This document shows, one piece after another, positions 1-12,779 of a stretch of 64,000 bases of DNA. The notes beneath the pieces are model-generated. The model saw only the letters and a list, made by a program, of their open reading frames with translations, was not told the DNA's origin and made no database searches. Source of the DNA: Epiperipatus broadwayi (taxonomy: Eukaryota; Onychophora; Udeonychophora; Euonychophora; Peripatidae). The DNA lies in NCBI GenBank assembly GCA_028023455.1, contig JAQFVV010000013.1:8710411-8774410 (forward strand). The letters are read 5' to 3'. The position numbers and the translations under genes are program-made. Numbering within the stretch: position 1 is the stretch's first letter; each line of letters opens with the position of its first letter.

Positions 1-2245
1 TTTCTAGGTCTTTTATAATCTCTTGGAATTCAGTTTAAGATTTCAACTGTCCATCTATTATCATATCTTCTACAAATATGTCCAGACCAAATCCACTTCA
101 GTTTCTTAATTCTGTTTGTTCTCTCACCCATGTATTTCATTTTCAATCTCGTTATTCCTAACATGCATCTCTCCACATTTTGTTGAGTGGTCTGAAGTCT
201 CTGTATTGCTCTTCTGTCAAATGCTAAACTCTCAAATCCATAAATAAGAACTAATAAAATACACAGGCATATTTCCTTTTAATATTAAGTATTTTTATCA
301 AAAGACTCCAACCGATTTCATCCATTATATTTCCATCTTTAGTAATAATTTGACCAAGCTATTTATAGTTGTTAACTTCTTTTAACTCATCATTATCCAT
401 CTTTATTATGATCTTTTGAAAAACTCCATTGAACATTATTTTAATCCTTTTAACATTTATTTTTAATTCTACTTTCTTACTTTCATCTGATAACTCTTGC
501 AATATTCCCTTAAGTTCTAAAGCATTATTTGCAAAATCAACTACATTATCTGCAAAACTAGATGACTTAAATAATCTCCATTTACTTTTACTCCCTTAGC
601 TTCCCATTTTAATCCACAAAATATTTGTTGCAAAACTGCTGTAAAAAGTTTTGGAGATATGAAGTTATCCTGTCATATACCCATCTCAATGTCAATTTTT
701 TTAGTATCCTTACATAATATCATCGTTGCTGCTGCATTTTTATAAATATTCTTCAGTATATGACAATATCCTGGGTCTACACTCTAATGATCTAATGCTT
801 TACTCACTGAAGAAATGTGTATAGAATCAAATAGCCTTTTCATAATCTGCAAAACCCAAAGCACGATGGCAACTTATATTCATTGGTCCTTTCTATAACT
901 TCTCTCAATACTTGGATGTAATCCACTGCACTAAAACCACTTTTAAATCCAGCTTGTTCTTTTGGATGGTTAAAATCCAAAGTCCACTGTAGATGAGTTA
1001 TTTTGGTAAAAATTTTGTATAGAACTGATAGGTCTACAATTTCTAATATCTTCTTTATCACCTTTTTAAAATATTAATATTGCATTCTTTCAATACTCTG
1101 GTACATCTTTATCATTTAGACATTTGATATATAATTTTTCCAAAAAAAATTTTCTATTTCTTCACCTGCTTCTTTTAAGATATTGATTATAATTCCATCA
1201 TTACCTTGAGCTTTTTTCTTCTTCATAAATTTAATTGCATGGCTCACTTCATTTAAAATTCTGAGCAATTCAGAAGATATAGTAGTTGTAGGGGATACCC
1301 TTCCTTGTTCTTTACTGTATACATTGCTCTTTATATTGATAGAACTCTTCGACACATTTCATGATGCCATCTCTCTTTTTAGTAATAGTTCCAGCTTTTT
1401 TTCGTATTGCAGAAATAAGTTTCCTAGCAATACCAATGTTATTTTACAGTCTTAAACTTTTACTCTCTTCTATAGCTTTCCTTGCTAGTTCACAATTATA
1501 ATTTCTTATATCTTATCAACTCTTTTTTGTACCTCTTTCCAAAATTCAAGATATTCAATTCTTCTTAATGCAACACTCATATGTTTTCATATTCCTTCTT
1601 TTCCTCATAAATTGTTCTTGCATCAGAAGAAATTTTACTGGCCAATTGCTACTTTTTTGTATCAGTTCCCATTGTTATAGTTTTTAAAGTGTATCAATTA
1701 TCTTTCTATGGATTTCAATCAAATCTGAATCATGTTCAAATTTTGTTACTATTTGAAAATGATTTGCAAGTTTTAATTTAAAATCACTGGAGTATTTCTG
1801 AAGATTAGGAATATCAACTGTGAATATTGTTTTTCTTAATAATTTTTTTCTTGCTAGTTTTACATTAACATCTATCTTACATCTTACTCATCGATGATCA
1901 CTTCCTGTGTTGAATTTATTAAGAACATTACAATCTTGAAATACATATTTTCTGTTAGTCAAAATATAATCAAATTCTGCTGTGACCTCATTTGGATATT
2001 TCCATGTCCATTTGCATTTAACATTTTTCTCAAAAAAAGAATTCATAATACTGTATAATGTTTTTCTTTTTCTTCCAAATCCATAAATCCATGTCCTCTC
2101 TCATTTCTATCACCATAATTAAATTTACAGACAGCACTTTCTTCTTTCAATTGCTTACTGATTCTAGCATTAAAGTTTCCCATAACAATTTTAAAATGTT
2201 AAAATTTCCTTTCACTTCTTCTTCTTATTTGAATTATATATAATA
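1..2245 (-). pseudogene. Decayed LINE (RTE-like, APE endonuclease + reverse transcriptase), cut by the window edge
   Basis: Read on the minus strand from 2245 towards 1, the frames spell a non-LTR retrotransposon ORF. First comes the end of the AP-type endonuclease (FFEKN and KWTW near 2030-1990; FNTGSDHR near 1915-1890). The conserved pre-RT block follows (FMKKKKAQGNDGI, about 1230-1185), then RT motifs (KEQAGFKSGFSAVDYIQVL, about 970-910) and a catalytic box reading FADN in place of FADD near 560. The segment after it (LGQIITKDGNIMDEI-like) runs towards the left edge. Stops and frameshifts break every domain, so it is non-functional. The 5' end lacks the first part of the endonuclease; the 3' end lies outside the window. 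The same family recurs at 15640-18010 on the other strand. The clade (RTE versus a related APE-LINE) is inferred from motif style. Confidence 0.85.
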
Positions 2246-3278
2246 TAATACACCATATACGCCTTAATTGACACTCTACATTGCAGTTTAACATGATTTA
2301 TTTTATCTCCTCTTGCTTACAGTTTCAACTGTCCAGCAGTCATCATCAGAGCTACAACATTTAAACATATACAATTAATATATACAATTAATACCTATCT
2401 ACATTGTCTGTTGTAGTTATAAATACCTATTAGAAAAAAATTCATTCACACATACATTCATTCTATCTTCAAAAAAACTCAACTGATATTTCAGTTAAGA
2501 ACTATCAGGTAACTGAGAAAAAAAACCATGGTATTCCTCGATCTTACACTCAAATGTAAAAAGCCAATAAACTCATCACACTGAGTAATGTGATGTGCAT
2601 CCCATCCATATTCATATGCTATATGAGTAATCACATAGTCATAACAGCTGCAACATCAAGAATGTATGTAGTGGATATTAGGAATTTGCCCTACTTGGTT
2701 CCTTTAAGACCTGCAAGAGGAATCAAAAGATCTCCTTTAACAAAAAACTCTTTCCTGCACTATTAAGTATTAATTTTAATAAATGAACAAAATAAATTAT
2801 GTCTACATACACACTTTTCTTTTCTATTTGGGTATACATAATCAAAGATACATCTCACATCCACCTAAGTATAAATATGCCTAAAATAAACAATTAATTA
2901 AATTTAATTAGGAAAGTAGTTAAATAACTAATGCAACTATTTTTAGATTCATTCCATGTCAATGAAAGATTTTAAATTTGAAGATATTTTTTTTTTTTGT
3001 TCTTTCCTCTCTCTTTTGTTTTGTAAAATGAAACTCTTAATTTATTAACTGTGTAGCCTGGCAAATTAAAAGATTTGATATTTTCATTCTTTATTTTTAT
3101 AAAAAAAATGTCAAAGCTATAATAAGTTATTTTAACATAGACTGTTTGCCACTTTAAGTACATATTGGTTCAAATATCTGTTGCATTCTATTACATACAT
3201 TAATTTTTCACTTTTACAATTGATATTGTTGGACATACACTAATTAAAATTGTTTATTGTATTATCTTGAACACTTTT
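2246..3278. other. AT-rich intergenic DNA, nothing recognised
   Basis: No open frame with protein-like composition, no tRNA-like boxes and no clear repeat were seen. A short part near 2320-2350 may be leftover 5' sequence of the neighbouring LINE, but this could not be supported. Confidence 0.5.
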
Positions 3279-3618
<340 letters not shown>

Positions 3619-3619
3619 T

Positions 3620-6485
3620 ATTTATATGAATAACAATTTTTATTTCTGCATAAAAAGCAACATTCTTCTTACCCAGGATTATTAATCAGCATTAGTCAAC
3701 AATCTTTATATCTATAATTAAGAACTTTAACTAAATTTGAAAAAAAGTAGTTTTCAAATAATATGCAGAATTAAATGTGTTGAAATGTTTTCTTAGTATG
3801 TATTAAATAATTAGTAAGTCAATATTAAAAGCAAGAACTATTGGCAGAATGCGTAGTAGATTGCTCATTTTCATCTTATGTATAGCAGTTCCTTTCTCTC
3901 AATACTTGGTCTCATGATTGTGTTTTCCAACATAATGTAGTGATATCTCATACTTATGTCTATTATGTAACTGCTTATTATTTCACTGAAGAAAAGTTGT
4001 ATCACTACAAATTCTTTTAAGTCTTAAAATTCACTATAGGAAATATTGGCTTTCAAATGCTTCAAGTAATTACTATAAAAATGTAGATATATAAGACCTA
4101 CCATCAGTTTGATATGTATATTCAACCTGAGAATGTTATTATAAATAACCTTGACATAAAAAAAGGCTACTATTTTAAAAAGCTTCATTGTAAAGTGTAT
4201 ATTTATATTAAAATTACCTCCAACACAGTGTGAGATGTTTAAACCTGGAACTTTCTATGTAGAAGATTCAAGTTGTGTCATGAATATGGTGGTATAACTA
4301 TGCATTATTTATGTTATCATTGCAATACTTTGCTTTTGTAAATGAAATGTGGAATTGAAAATAAAAAAAGTTATTTTTAAGATGACATATTATAATTCAT
4401 AATAATTATAATATGATGATTTTCATACTCTATTCTTAACAGTCTCAGCTTTGTCATCAGAAGGGATGTTAATAAAAATTGATGTGACATCTAAAGTTAT
4501 CAAAAATGATTTGTAGGTTGAGATTTGATATCTTCTAAACTGAAAGAAAATGTGTGCTGTCTTTAACATAGAATAGCATGGATAAGACTATCTATATGTG
4601 CTGAATTAATTTCAATAGGACAAGCAATATCTGCTACAATAGATCCACCAGAACATTTTGATTTACAAAATTTTGAGTAGAAAGAAAACTTTAGTGTGGT
4701 GACATATTTTTGTCAAAATGACTTCCTGCTTTCTTGTCTTAGAGAATAGAAATTACATTTTGAAACATTTTATTTATAACTTTTTGTTATAAGTTCATAA
4801 AAGTTTTTATTACTTAAAAGTAACATGACTTTTTTATGTAATCATCTTTATTTATAATTACTACTGCTCCTATTATCGGCTGGTTTTATAATAATATATC
4901 ATCTTTCCAAATTATATAATGCATGTTTCTCACTTGACATTAAGTTGTCTTATGTTTTTAATTAGATTTATGTAGGATTTTTATAATAACATTATGATGG
5001 ATATTATGAATACATATATACACAGCAGAAAATTCCTTTAATGTAGAGGCACTCAATCAAAAAAGAAGTGACATAGAATTATTTGTATGTTCCATAATCA
5101 AATAGAAAAAATATTTAAGTATTGATGAAAAGATAATTCTTTGTTTTAAAAATTAACATTTTGCATCATTAAATTGCACATTAAATAAATAATATTGCAT
5201 TCTTTTCTTTCATTATCAAAAGAAGAAGTGATACTGCTATCAGAGCCATATTCAGATGTAAAGACATGTTCAGTGATCAGAATATTTTAATTTAGTCAAA
5301 TATAAAATAATTCCTGCCTATAGACACTCTTCTTTCCCCTTATATATATTTGAAGATGTTGGATAAATTACAAGAACCATAAAAATGACCAAATAACTAA
5401 TCTCCATTTCTAAATTGATAACAATTGAATAATTTAATCTTAGTAATTTAAAAACTGAGATTAGCAAATCATTTGCATTTTTTCTGGTACTTATAATTAT
5501 CTAACATCCTTAAATACATAGGATTGGGGGATAATGTTATATTTAAACATACTTAATGTGACTAAATTATTTGCAGGTTCTTCTTATTTCATGGATTACA
5601 ATTTTCCTAATCACTAAACATAACTTTACATTAGAATATAACTCTGATAGCAATATTTACTCATCTATTGATGTTGGAAAGAGAAAAATAATATTAATTT
5701 ATCCAATGTTGCAACATAATGATGCAGAAGGTTCATCATTAAATAAAGGGATTCTCTTTTTGTCCAGCAGAACAAATATTTTACCAAAAAAAAAAAAAAA
5801 GTTAAAAATCTATGAACATTTAGATAATTTTTTCAAACAACTTAGATTCATATAATGTTTTGGTCATGAAATAAATGTACAATAACAGCCTTGTATTACA
5901 TGTATCTTTTGATTAAATGTCTTCATATATATATATATATATAACATTCTATTGAATACATATATTAAAAACATCTAGGAGCATGTTTTTATGGAAAGAC
6001 ATGGAATTATAAACACAAAAATAATTTAACATAAGAGAAAAACAAGCATTATATAATTTAGAAAGAATAGATATAAAATCAGCTGAGGATTTATAGTAAT
6101 TATAAAAAAAGATGATTACATAAATATGTTACTAGCATTTTTAAATGTTATCATTTAAATGAATTCATTTAAATTTAAATGAATCTGTAACGCAAGAAAC
6201 TTAAATTGTTTAAAAACATTAATAAAATATAAATCATTTAATCTTTATAAAATAAATGTAATAAGCTTTCCATATTTAAGTTTTTATTCACTAATCTTGT
6301 CTAAATTCACATACATGGTTATTATCATTCAACTGTTATTAAAGTCTAAATTATAACAAGATTTTTTTTTTCCATTTATTTATAGTTTGGAATGTTTTTT
6401 AAAAATAAACATTCTGAAAAAAAATTATAAATCATTTAATTAACACGTATGCAAACAAAATATAGATAATTAATTTAATTAATGT
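3620..6485. other. AT-rich intergenic DNA with one weak exon-like ORF
   Basis: No repeat family or gene recognised. The only point of note is an open frame at about 5577-5855, listed separately. A short (TA)n tract lies near 5928-5942. Confidence 0.45.
5577..5855 (+). other. Possible terminal-exon-like open frame, unproven
   Basis: An open frame of about 90 codons follows a plausible splice acceptor (TTATTTGCAG, ending at 5576) and has no ATG at its start, so it could only be an internal or last exon. The first ~20 residues are hydrophobic (VLLISWITIFLIT), then polar, ending with a lysine run coded by poly-A. A stop at 5853-5855 is followed by AATAAA at 5870-5875. No domain is recognised. 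In DNA this AT-rich, frames of this length occur by chance, so I rate it unlikely to be a gene. Confidence 0.15.
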
Positions 6486-6487
6486 TT

Positions 6488-6760
6488 CAACTAGATCGTG
6501 AGTCAAGTTTTGTACTGCATGATTGCTAATCAGGATCTCATGGGTTTGAATAGCTTTTTGTGAATGTCAGGAAAATTCTACTGAATATCCAAGTTTAACT
6601 TATAATTTATAATTATCATTTTACTGGAAATTCTTTTCTGCCAGTTACTCTGTAGTGAACCCAGGATATCTTTCAGCTCGTGCTGCTTCATCATCAACTT
6701 ATATGGGGTTTTGAGGAAAGCACACATTTGCAGTTCAGCTGACTCATCAAAGAAAAGGCT
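6488..6760 (+). repeat. tRNA-derived SINE, diverged
   Basis: The stretch from 6490 to 6551 follows a tRNA layout: a D-arm-like A box near 6493-6512, an anticodon-arm-like part (GATTGCTAATCAGGA, 6520-6534) and a B-box-like GGGTTTGAAT at 6541-6550. The sequence past the tRNA-like head up to about 6760 is less AT-rich than its surroundings and is taken as the SINE body; the 3' limit is a guess. It is not a functional tRNA gene because the arms do not pair properly. Confidence 0.5.
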
Positions 6761-6769
6761 TAATCATAC

Positions 6770-8100
6770 AAATATTTAATTTTTTATTACCAACTAATAT
6801 CACCCTAGTAAAGTTTACCTTTCTACTGAAACTTTTACAAATCAATTTATCGTGTTTGACAAACTGTGGATATTGACTGTTTTACTGAAAAAACTCAAAG
6901 CTATGTGGATAGACTTAAGTATGATTGTTTTTTCAATTTTAGATATCACATCCCTCTATACTTATATCTCTCGTAACAAAGATAGTGAAGTTATTAAATC
7001 TGTTTCATAGAATATAAAGTATATTCAACATTATATTAAAACTATTACAAAATTGCAATACATATAATCTAAAAAAAATAAATTCACTTTTAATTCCACA
7101 TTTTATTTACAAAGTATTGCATTGAACATAAAATTGGTACCAAATTATGTCAACATTTTTGTGGCACAACATGTCTATACTGAAAAATACCAACTATAAA
7201 TCTCATACATTGGGTTAAATATATAGATATTTTTTTTATAATATGGCTGCGGACCTTTAAAAATTAAGATAAAAAATTACTATTATATAAGAAAAAAAAG
7301 AGTAATCAATTAAAAATTTTGCAATTAGTTCTTATTTTCAATAGAGATTTAGTAAATATTAAGCACATACTAAGAGAACGTTCTTTGAAAACTATTATTC
7401 CAAATTCAGCTCAAGTTATCTATTGTAGGTATAAAGTGCTTAAAGGTTAGTCAAAAAGGGTTGCTTAATAGGAAGAGATAACAGATGTCATTCATGTAGA
7501 TATTATTATTATTACAAAAATAGTTCAAGATAATACCATTAACAGTTTTAAATAGTACATCTCCAACAATGATAATTATAGAAGTTAAGATTTGATAAAT
7601 TTAACAGAATGCAATAGATGCTTTCTAAATATTTTAATTTACCAGATCTCACAATTGATGTTTTGAGTGTTCATTTCATAAAATGAACCTTTCTTCCACA
7701 AGAGAGAGAAAACAAATTTTTATCATTATTTTAAATTTAAAACCTTACATTTCAGCTGGAATAATTCTAAACATAGGTACCATTATATCATTACATTAAC
7801 TACTTTCTTAGTCTGTACACTATATTAAACTATTACTTACATGTATGTAAATGTTTTGATTGTATATGCCCAAAGAGATAGGTAATGAGTTTAGGAACTC
7901 TATTTTATTTACTCATTAGAATTAAAACTAAATAGCATGAACAATTAATTCATTTTTCATATACTTGAGATTTGTTAGAAATGCATACTTGTTTACATGA
8001 ATTCTCATATATAACATTTGTGTGTGTATGTGTGCTTTTAGTTTGCATTTAACTAATATATTTAATATATATACATATGTTGAAATAAATGTTTTTTATA
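6770..8100. other. AT-rich intergenic DNA, nothing recognised
   Basis: No gene, SINE or inverted repeat was identified by eye. Confidence 0.5.
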
Positions 8101-8102
8101 TA

Positions 8103-8300
8103 TTAGGCAAGAGGTGGGGAATTTTTTTCTGCCAAGGGCCATTTTGATATTTATAATATCATTCGTGTGCCATACTTATCAATTAGCCTGCTTTATTTGA
8201 TCAAAAATTTTAATTAATTTATTCCTAATCATTAGGGATGGGCAACTTTTTAACTGGCAGGTCAATTTAAATGAGGGTCATAATTTTTTTGTGAATTAAA
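8103..8300 (+). mobile_element. Possible hAT-type DNA transposon end (non-autonomous fragment)
   Basis: Two similar phrases about 130 bases apart (GAGGTGGGGAA, 8109-8119, and AGGGATGGGCAACTTTTTAA, 8234-8253), each followed by a segment like a decayed GGGCCA/GGTC motif, resemble the starts of many hAT-derived non-autonomous repeats in animals. No opposite end or target duplication was found. The family assignment is inference. Confidence 0.35.
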
Positions 8301-9035
8301 AATAAAGAAATATTATTATTATTAATGACAGTTCCACATTTAATGATAATTTTTCCAATTTGCATTATAACTTTTCTTTGTGACAAATTTATTTTATCGA
8401 ATTTTGTTTTACTTTCTAGACAGATTAATTTTACAGTAGCTAGGATTTAGTGTTGTATAATCTCTTCTTCAGAAAGTGGTTTTGAATTTTCTTATTATTT
8501 TTGAAATAATGTAACTTCCTTTCACAGAACTTTCAGACTTGTTTTTATTTGATATGAAACATATTAATCGCGTGATGAAGCTTATTTTCAATTTTTTTTT
8601 TTTAATATTTCTTTCTTCCTCAACAATTTTATTGTATTCCGATTGTTTTGATAAATAGTGGTGTCTTTTAATATTGTGTTCTTTATTAATTGAAATCTCT
8701 TCCAGATATATCAGGCACATTAATATAGTATTTTTCTATAAAACAAATGTGCATTGGTCAATTTCTTTTGAAATACACCATTATAATAATAAAAAAATTA
8801 AATGCAACATAATAATCATAAAATGAAGTAAAATTCAAGTTTTATTTTGGATAGTATACATTTATCTGTGAAAATCACTATAAAAATAAAATGTCATATT
8901 AAATTGATAGTCAGAGAGAACATACAATATAGATGTAATATGATGAACTATTGCTATCATCTATCATGAATACTTCTTTAAATTTTTCAAATGGAAGTGA
9001 CTTGTTGGTAGACAATACAGGCTAGTAATTACAAT
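8301..9035. other. AT-rich intergenic DNA, nothing recognised
   Basis: A minus-strand open frame of about 83 codons (8469-8720) has low-complexity lysine-rich composition and no recognisable domain; I do not call it a gene. Confidence 0.45.
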
Positions 9036-9180
9036 GTTTTGAGTAGTATTATTTTCCACTCTTCTTCAAGCGTTGCTGGTTTTACCAATGACATTATTGG
9101 TGTAAGAGTCAAATTTATATCTTCAGATTTTTTAATATTGAATTTTAAGGCAATGCTCTAACCAACTGAGCAACCGTCAT
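9036..9180 (-). repeat. tRNA-derived SINE copy
   Basis: On the minus strand a tRNA-like head with A box (GCTCAGTTGGTTAGAGCATT, complement of about 9153-9172) leads into a body ending in a CACTCTTCTTCA-type segment seen on the plus strand at 9058-9069. The same head and body recur in reverse orientation at 9311-9475 and again at 18173-18325, which establishes it as a dispersed family. The three neighbouring heads at 9.0-9.5 kb lie in mixed orientation. Confidence 0.65.
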
Positions 9181-9204
9181 ACATAAATGTGTGAATTTTC
9201 TATC

Positions 9205-9290
9205 TGTTACCTTTGACTGAATAGCTCAGTTGGTTAAAGGATTACCTTGAAGTTTGATATTCAATATACCAATGTTCATATGTAAATATA
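9205..9290 (+). repeat. Partial SINE head, tRNA-like
   Basis: Contains TAGCTCAGTTGGTTAAAGGA (about 9223-9242), an A-box-like D arm of the same family, followed by a decayed stretch with no body. It sits between an inverted and a direct copy of the same SINE. Confidence 0.5.
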
Positions 9291-9310
9291 TGAAATTTCT
9301 ACTATGTGTT

Positions 9311-9475
9311 GCCTTTGCCCAAATAGCTCAAATAGTTAGAGCATTGCTTTAAAATTTGATATTTAAGAATATAAAGATGCAAGTTTGATTCCAAGGCTAA
9401 TATTGTCACTAGTTAGGCTATCAACACCTGAAAAAGAGTAGAGCATACTACTACTCAATACATTGTGTAATTACG
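9311..9475 (+). repeat. tRNA-derived SINE copy
   Basis: tRNA-like head with a degraded A box (AATAGCTCAAATAGTTAGAG, 9321-9340) and a clear B-box-like GCAAGTTTGATTCC (9379-9392). The body includes TATTGTCACTAGTTAGGC and a GAAAAAGAGTAGAGCA segment matching the complement of the copies at 9036-9180 and 18173-18325. Confidence 0.7.
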
Positions 9476-9479
9476 AACC

Positions 9480-10207
9480 AGTGTTGTTTATTTGCGTGCT
9501 ATTATTAACAAGTTATTTATATTTGAAAAGTTTAAATCAAATTTAAAATGTTCTATATATTCAACATGGTGATGGAAATAGTCCAACATATTATATCATC
9601 TAATATACCATTATTACAAACCTTCAGGAAAATATACAATATAATTTGTTAGAATATTGTACCTCTGATAGAATGAACTAGAATTAATCTAAAGATTAAA
9701 AAGAGAAAAAAGTATATTTGAAAAAATATTTTATTTTACTTAACTCTCAATTCAATATTCGCACAATATGCCTACTTAAACAATTTTATGCAGGGCCAAT
9801 TTATATATGTTTTTGAAAATGTCTCTATGTAGGCAAGATGGAGAGCTTTAGAGAGTCAGAGTTGACCCAAAGGCTGAAGCATCCCTATTCTTGTACTAGA
9901 CTACCAGACATTTGACTAAATCTTTTAACAAAAATTCTTTCTAGTTTATTACTGAATCTTTAAAATAATTAGAGATAATAATACTACAGACATATTATTT
10001 ATTAATTGGATATCTCTAGTCTAATAAATGAAAAATAGAAAATTATTAATTGGAGATAATTTTTTTAAAAATCAATTTTGTCAATTTGTGTATTCTGTTC
10101 TAGTTTTTTATAATAGCCAGTCATATGAAATATTAAACAGCTTATATAAATGATTTCTGATTTTTAATTTTTATATATTTTTAATTGATTTAATTTTTTA
10201 TTGATTT
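9480..10207. other. AT-rich intergenic DNA, nothing recognised
   Basis: No motif, repeat or open frame worth reporting. Confidence 0.45.

Positions 10208-10240
<33 letters not shown>
10208..10240. repeat. (CT)n(AT)n microsatellite
   Basis: A short CT run passes directly into an AT run, which abuts the putative element end TGAAACAG at 10241. Confidence 0.9.
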
Positions 10241-12741
10241 TGAAACAGTAAGATTCGTATTCGAATCTTAAGTTTCACCATTTTCTATCATCTCTCACTC
10301 ACCGGTCTATCCTACCCAAATTTAAACTTTTTGGTATCGAATTGTGTGTGTAGCAATATTAAAAATGTATAGATATATGTCGAATTCACCATAAACACAC
10401 ACACATTTTTGATCTCAAATTTAAGGCAATAACTAAAGATAAATAATATAATTTAGATTTCTTCTTTTAGTTATATAAAAATATATAATTTTAATCATTT
10501 ATTTTTAATTGTAAAATTCATTAGTTATTGCTTTGTTTAAATTTCATTTAGTAATAATTTTAGAAATAGATTGTAATATTTAATTAAAAGTAAAAATAAT
10601 CGTATGTTCCCTTTTTGTATTTGAAATTTTAAAAGCATCGGTCGGTGAGAGATAATAGATTAATTAAAAAGAAAAATTCCCTAAAATGTAATTATAAAAA
10701 TTAAATGTAAAAGCTAAACATAAACAATAGAACGGCAGCTTTCTCTATAATTAAACTAACAAAAATGCATTGATTATCCTCAGGGCAGATTAAGTGGAAT
10801 CTAAAAATACACTAACAAAAATGTAGAAGATAAGATCTAAGAGAGGGGGCCATTTTAAACTTTCTAGAAACTTTCACTTTAACTTTAGCTGTGCTCTCAA
10901 TCAGTTGAGAGTCCCCAAAATCTTAAATTATTTTGATGTGCCATAATATGCATGAATAGAAAGCGCCCAGACTATTCTCCATCCGGAGATGGCCTATCGG
11001 ATGCCAAACCTTCCATTGCCCTTCATAAATTCAACCATGAAGATCTGCTGCCTAAAATAATTTGAAAGCTGCTGCTGTTAAATTACATGAATCATCTAAA
11101 TGCTGTAAAGAACTGCTAATGCTAGAATCATGAACAATTTGCTACTGATCACTGAATCGGAAAACTTCTCATAAAACAGGTACCTGTGTATCTAAATTCT
11201 CTAGAATACTCTACTAATATCCCGCTATAGCTTATTCATTCTTTATATAACTTATAAACTGTAAATTCTCATTTGTAACGCTATAAATTTAATAATTAAT
11301 ATGTAAATTTCTTTAATAATCTAGCCTGTATGATTCTATCTTTCTTGGGTATGCATTTCTAAAATCTACATTTTATTATATAATTATCACATGCTTATAA
11401 TTCTCTAAGTATAAATCTATGATCGCTTGAAACAGTGGATGCGTGTCAAATTTTTATTAATATTTACTTTCATAAACAACTTAATATTTTCATACAAACC
11501 GACACGCATTCAATGCTTCCTTTATTGTAATACAGGGGTCCAGTGCTTAACAAATGGCTGACGTATTAGTTATAATAATCACCCAATCTATATATTGTTT
11601 TTATATTTTATTAAACTTGTAATTAATAATTCCATAAAATTTGCATTTCTTTGAGAGTCACATATGTTCCTTATTAAATGTTGATAATGTAGGGCCGAGT
11701 TATAAAATATATTTAAGTCTTAACAGAATTGTCTGTAAATTATACATGTGTTACGTTTTAGAGACACGATGACCCATTACAAGCCTTGAATATTCTGGAT
11801 TCTATAGGGTTGAAATTAACCCCAGTCGTCCTACACAAGCAGACATAATAAATGCTCCCATAGGGCTTGACGAAAGTCATACAGCCAGCAGGCAATCGTG
11901 GCATGAACCGCTTGTCCCTGGTTATGCTTATGTGACACCTTACCTCTTTGGGCCGATGGCAAATGCCAGCCCATCGTTCTTATAAACTCATTCACGGCTT
12001 TGCAGTTTCAATATACTGCCATTCCATATCGCCTTTCTAGTGTACCACGTGTTTTCTTTTGTTAATTTTATACTCTATGTATAACTCCGTCCCTGCATTA
12101 GCTTCATAATTCACTCTCAAATAAATGTTTGCCCCTAGTTATTAGTAAATATCTTCAATTAAATAAATATATGTCCGCCGCTACTCTTATAAATCTTACA
12201 TTAGACTCGTGCATTGCAAAGGTATAAATCCCTAAAGGCATGCCTTAGAAATATTTGGTCAAGAATTTTAGGTAGCTAGATTACATCATCAAATAAATGT
12301 ATTTCTTGAATAAAAGTATCGGAAAATTCCGTTACTCAATTTAAATATTACCAAATATTATTAGTAAATGAATAATTATTAAAATGTTTCAATAAATAAT
12401 TTCAAACTATACGTCTGCAGTTACATTTTATTTATTCAATACCCATTCTATATAATATTTCCTCGATTTGTAAATATAAGTGTTTACTTAATATTAGTGT
12501 TATTATTGGCTAGCTCAAAAATAAAATCATGAATCTCTTGCAACATCCCTGACCACCATGCCTAAAGAAGTGTTTACTAATGTCGCAATAGATGCATTGT
12601 TTCGTAGATTGTATTGTGGAACTGATAAACTATGTTCGAACTCAGTACTATGGGTGGCTTCGCTACTTCAATGGTGCTGCCGTTCTGTGTGGTGGTCGAA
12701 TTCTGCACTATGTTAAAGAATCACCATTTCTGACTGTTACA
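10241..12741. mobile_element. Unclassified element bounded by TGAAACAG...CTGTTACA inside (TA)n
   Basis: The block is visibly less AT-rich than its flanks, begins TGAAACAGTA directly after an (AT)n run and ends CTGTTACA directly before another (AT)n run (12742 onward). The two ends are short imperfect inverted repeats of the TG...CA type seen in LTRs. No RT, gag or transposase could be read in any frame. A possible internal imperfect inverted repeat joins about 10284-10308 and 10639-10660. It could be a long solo LTR or a non-autonomous element; a single unit from end to end is inference. Confidence 0.3.
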
Positions 12742-12779
12742 ATATATATATATATATTGTACTGGGTCAGAGAAAATTG

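Noticed and set aside
2058-2243. Plus-strand open frame
   Set aside because: Shadow of the minus-strand LINE endonuclease.
9209-9392. Functional tRNA gene
   Set aside because: A- and B-box-like motifs are present, but acceptor and anticodon stems do not pair, and the sequence recurs as a dispersed SINE.
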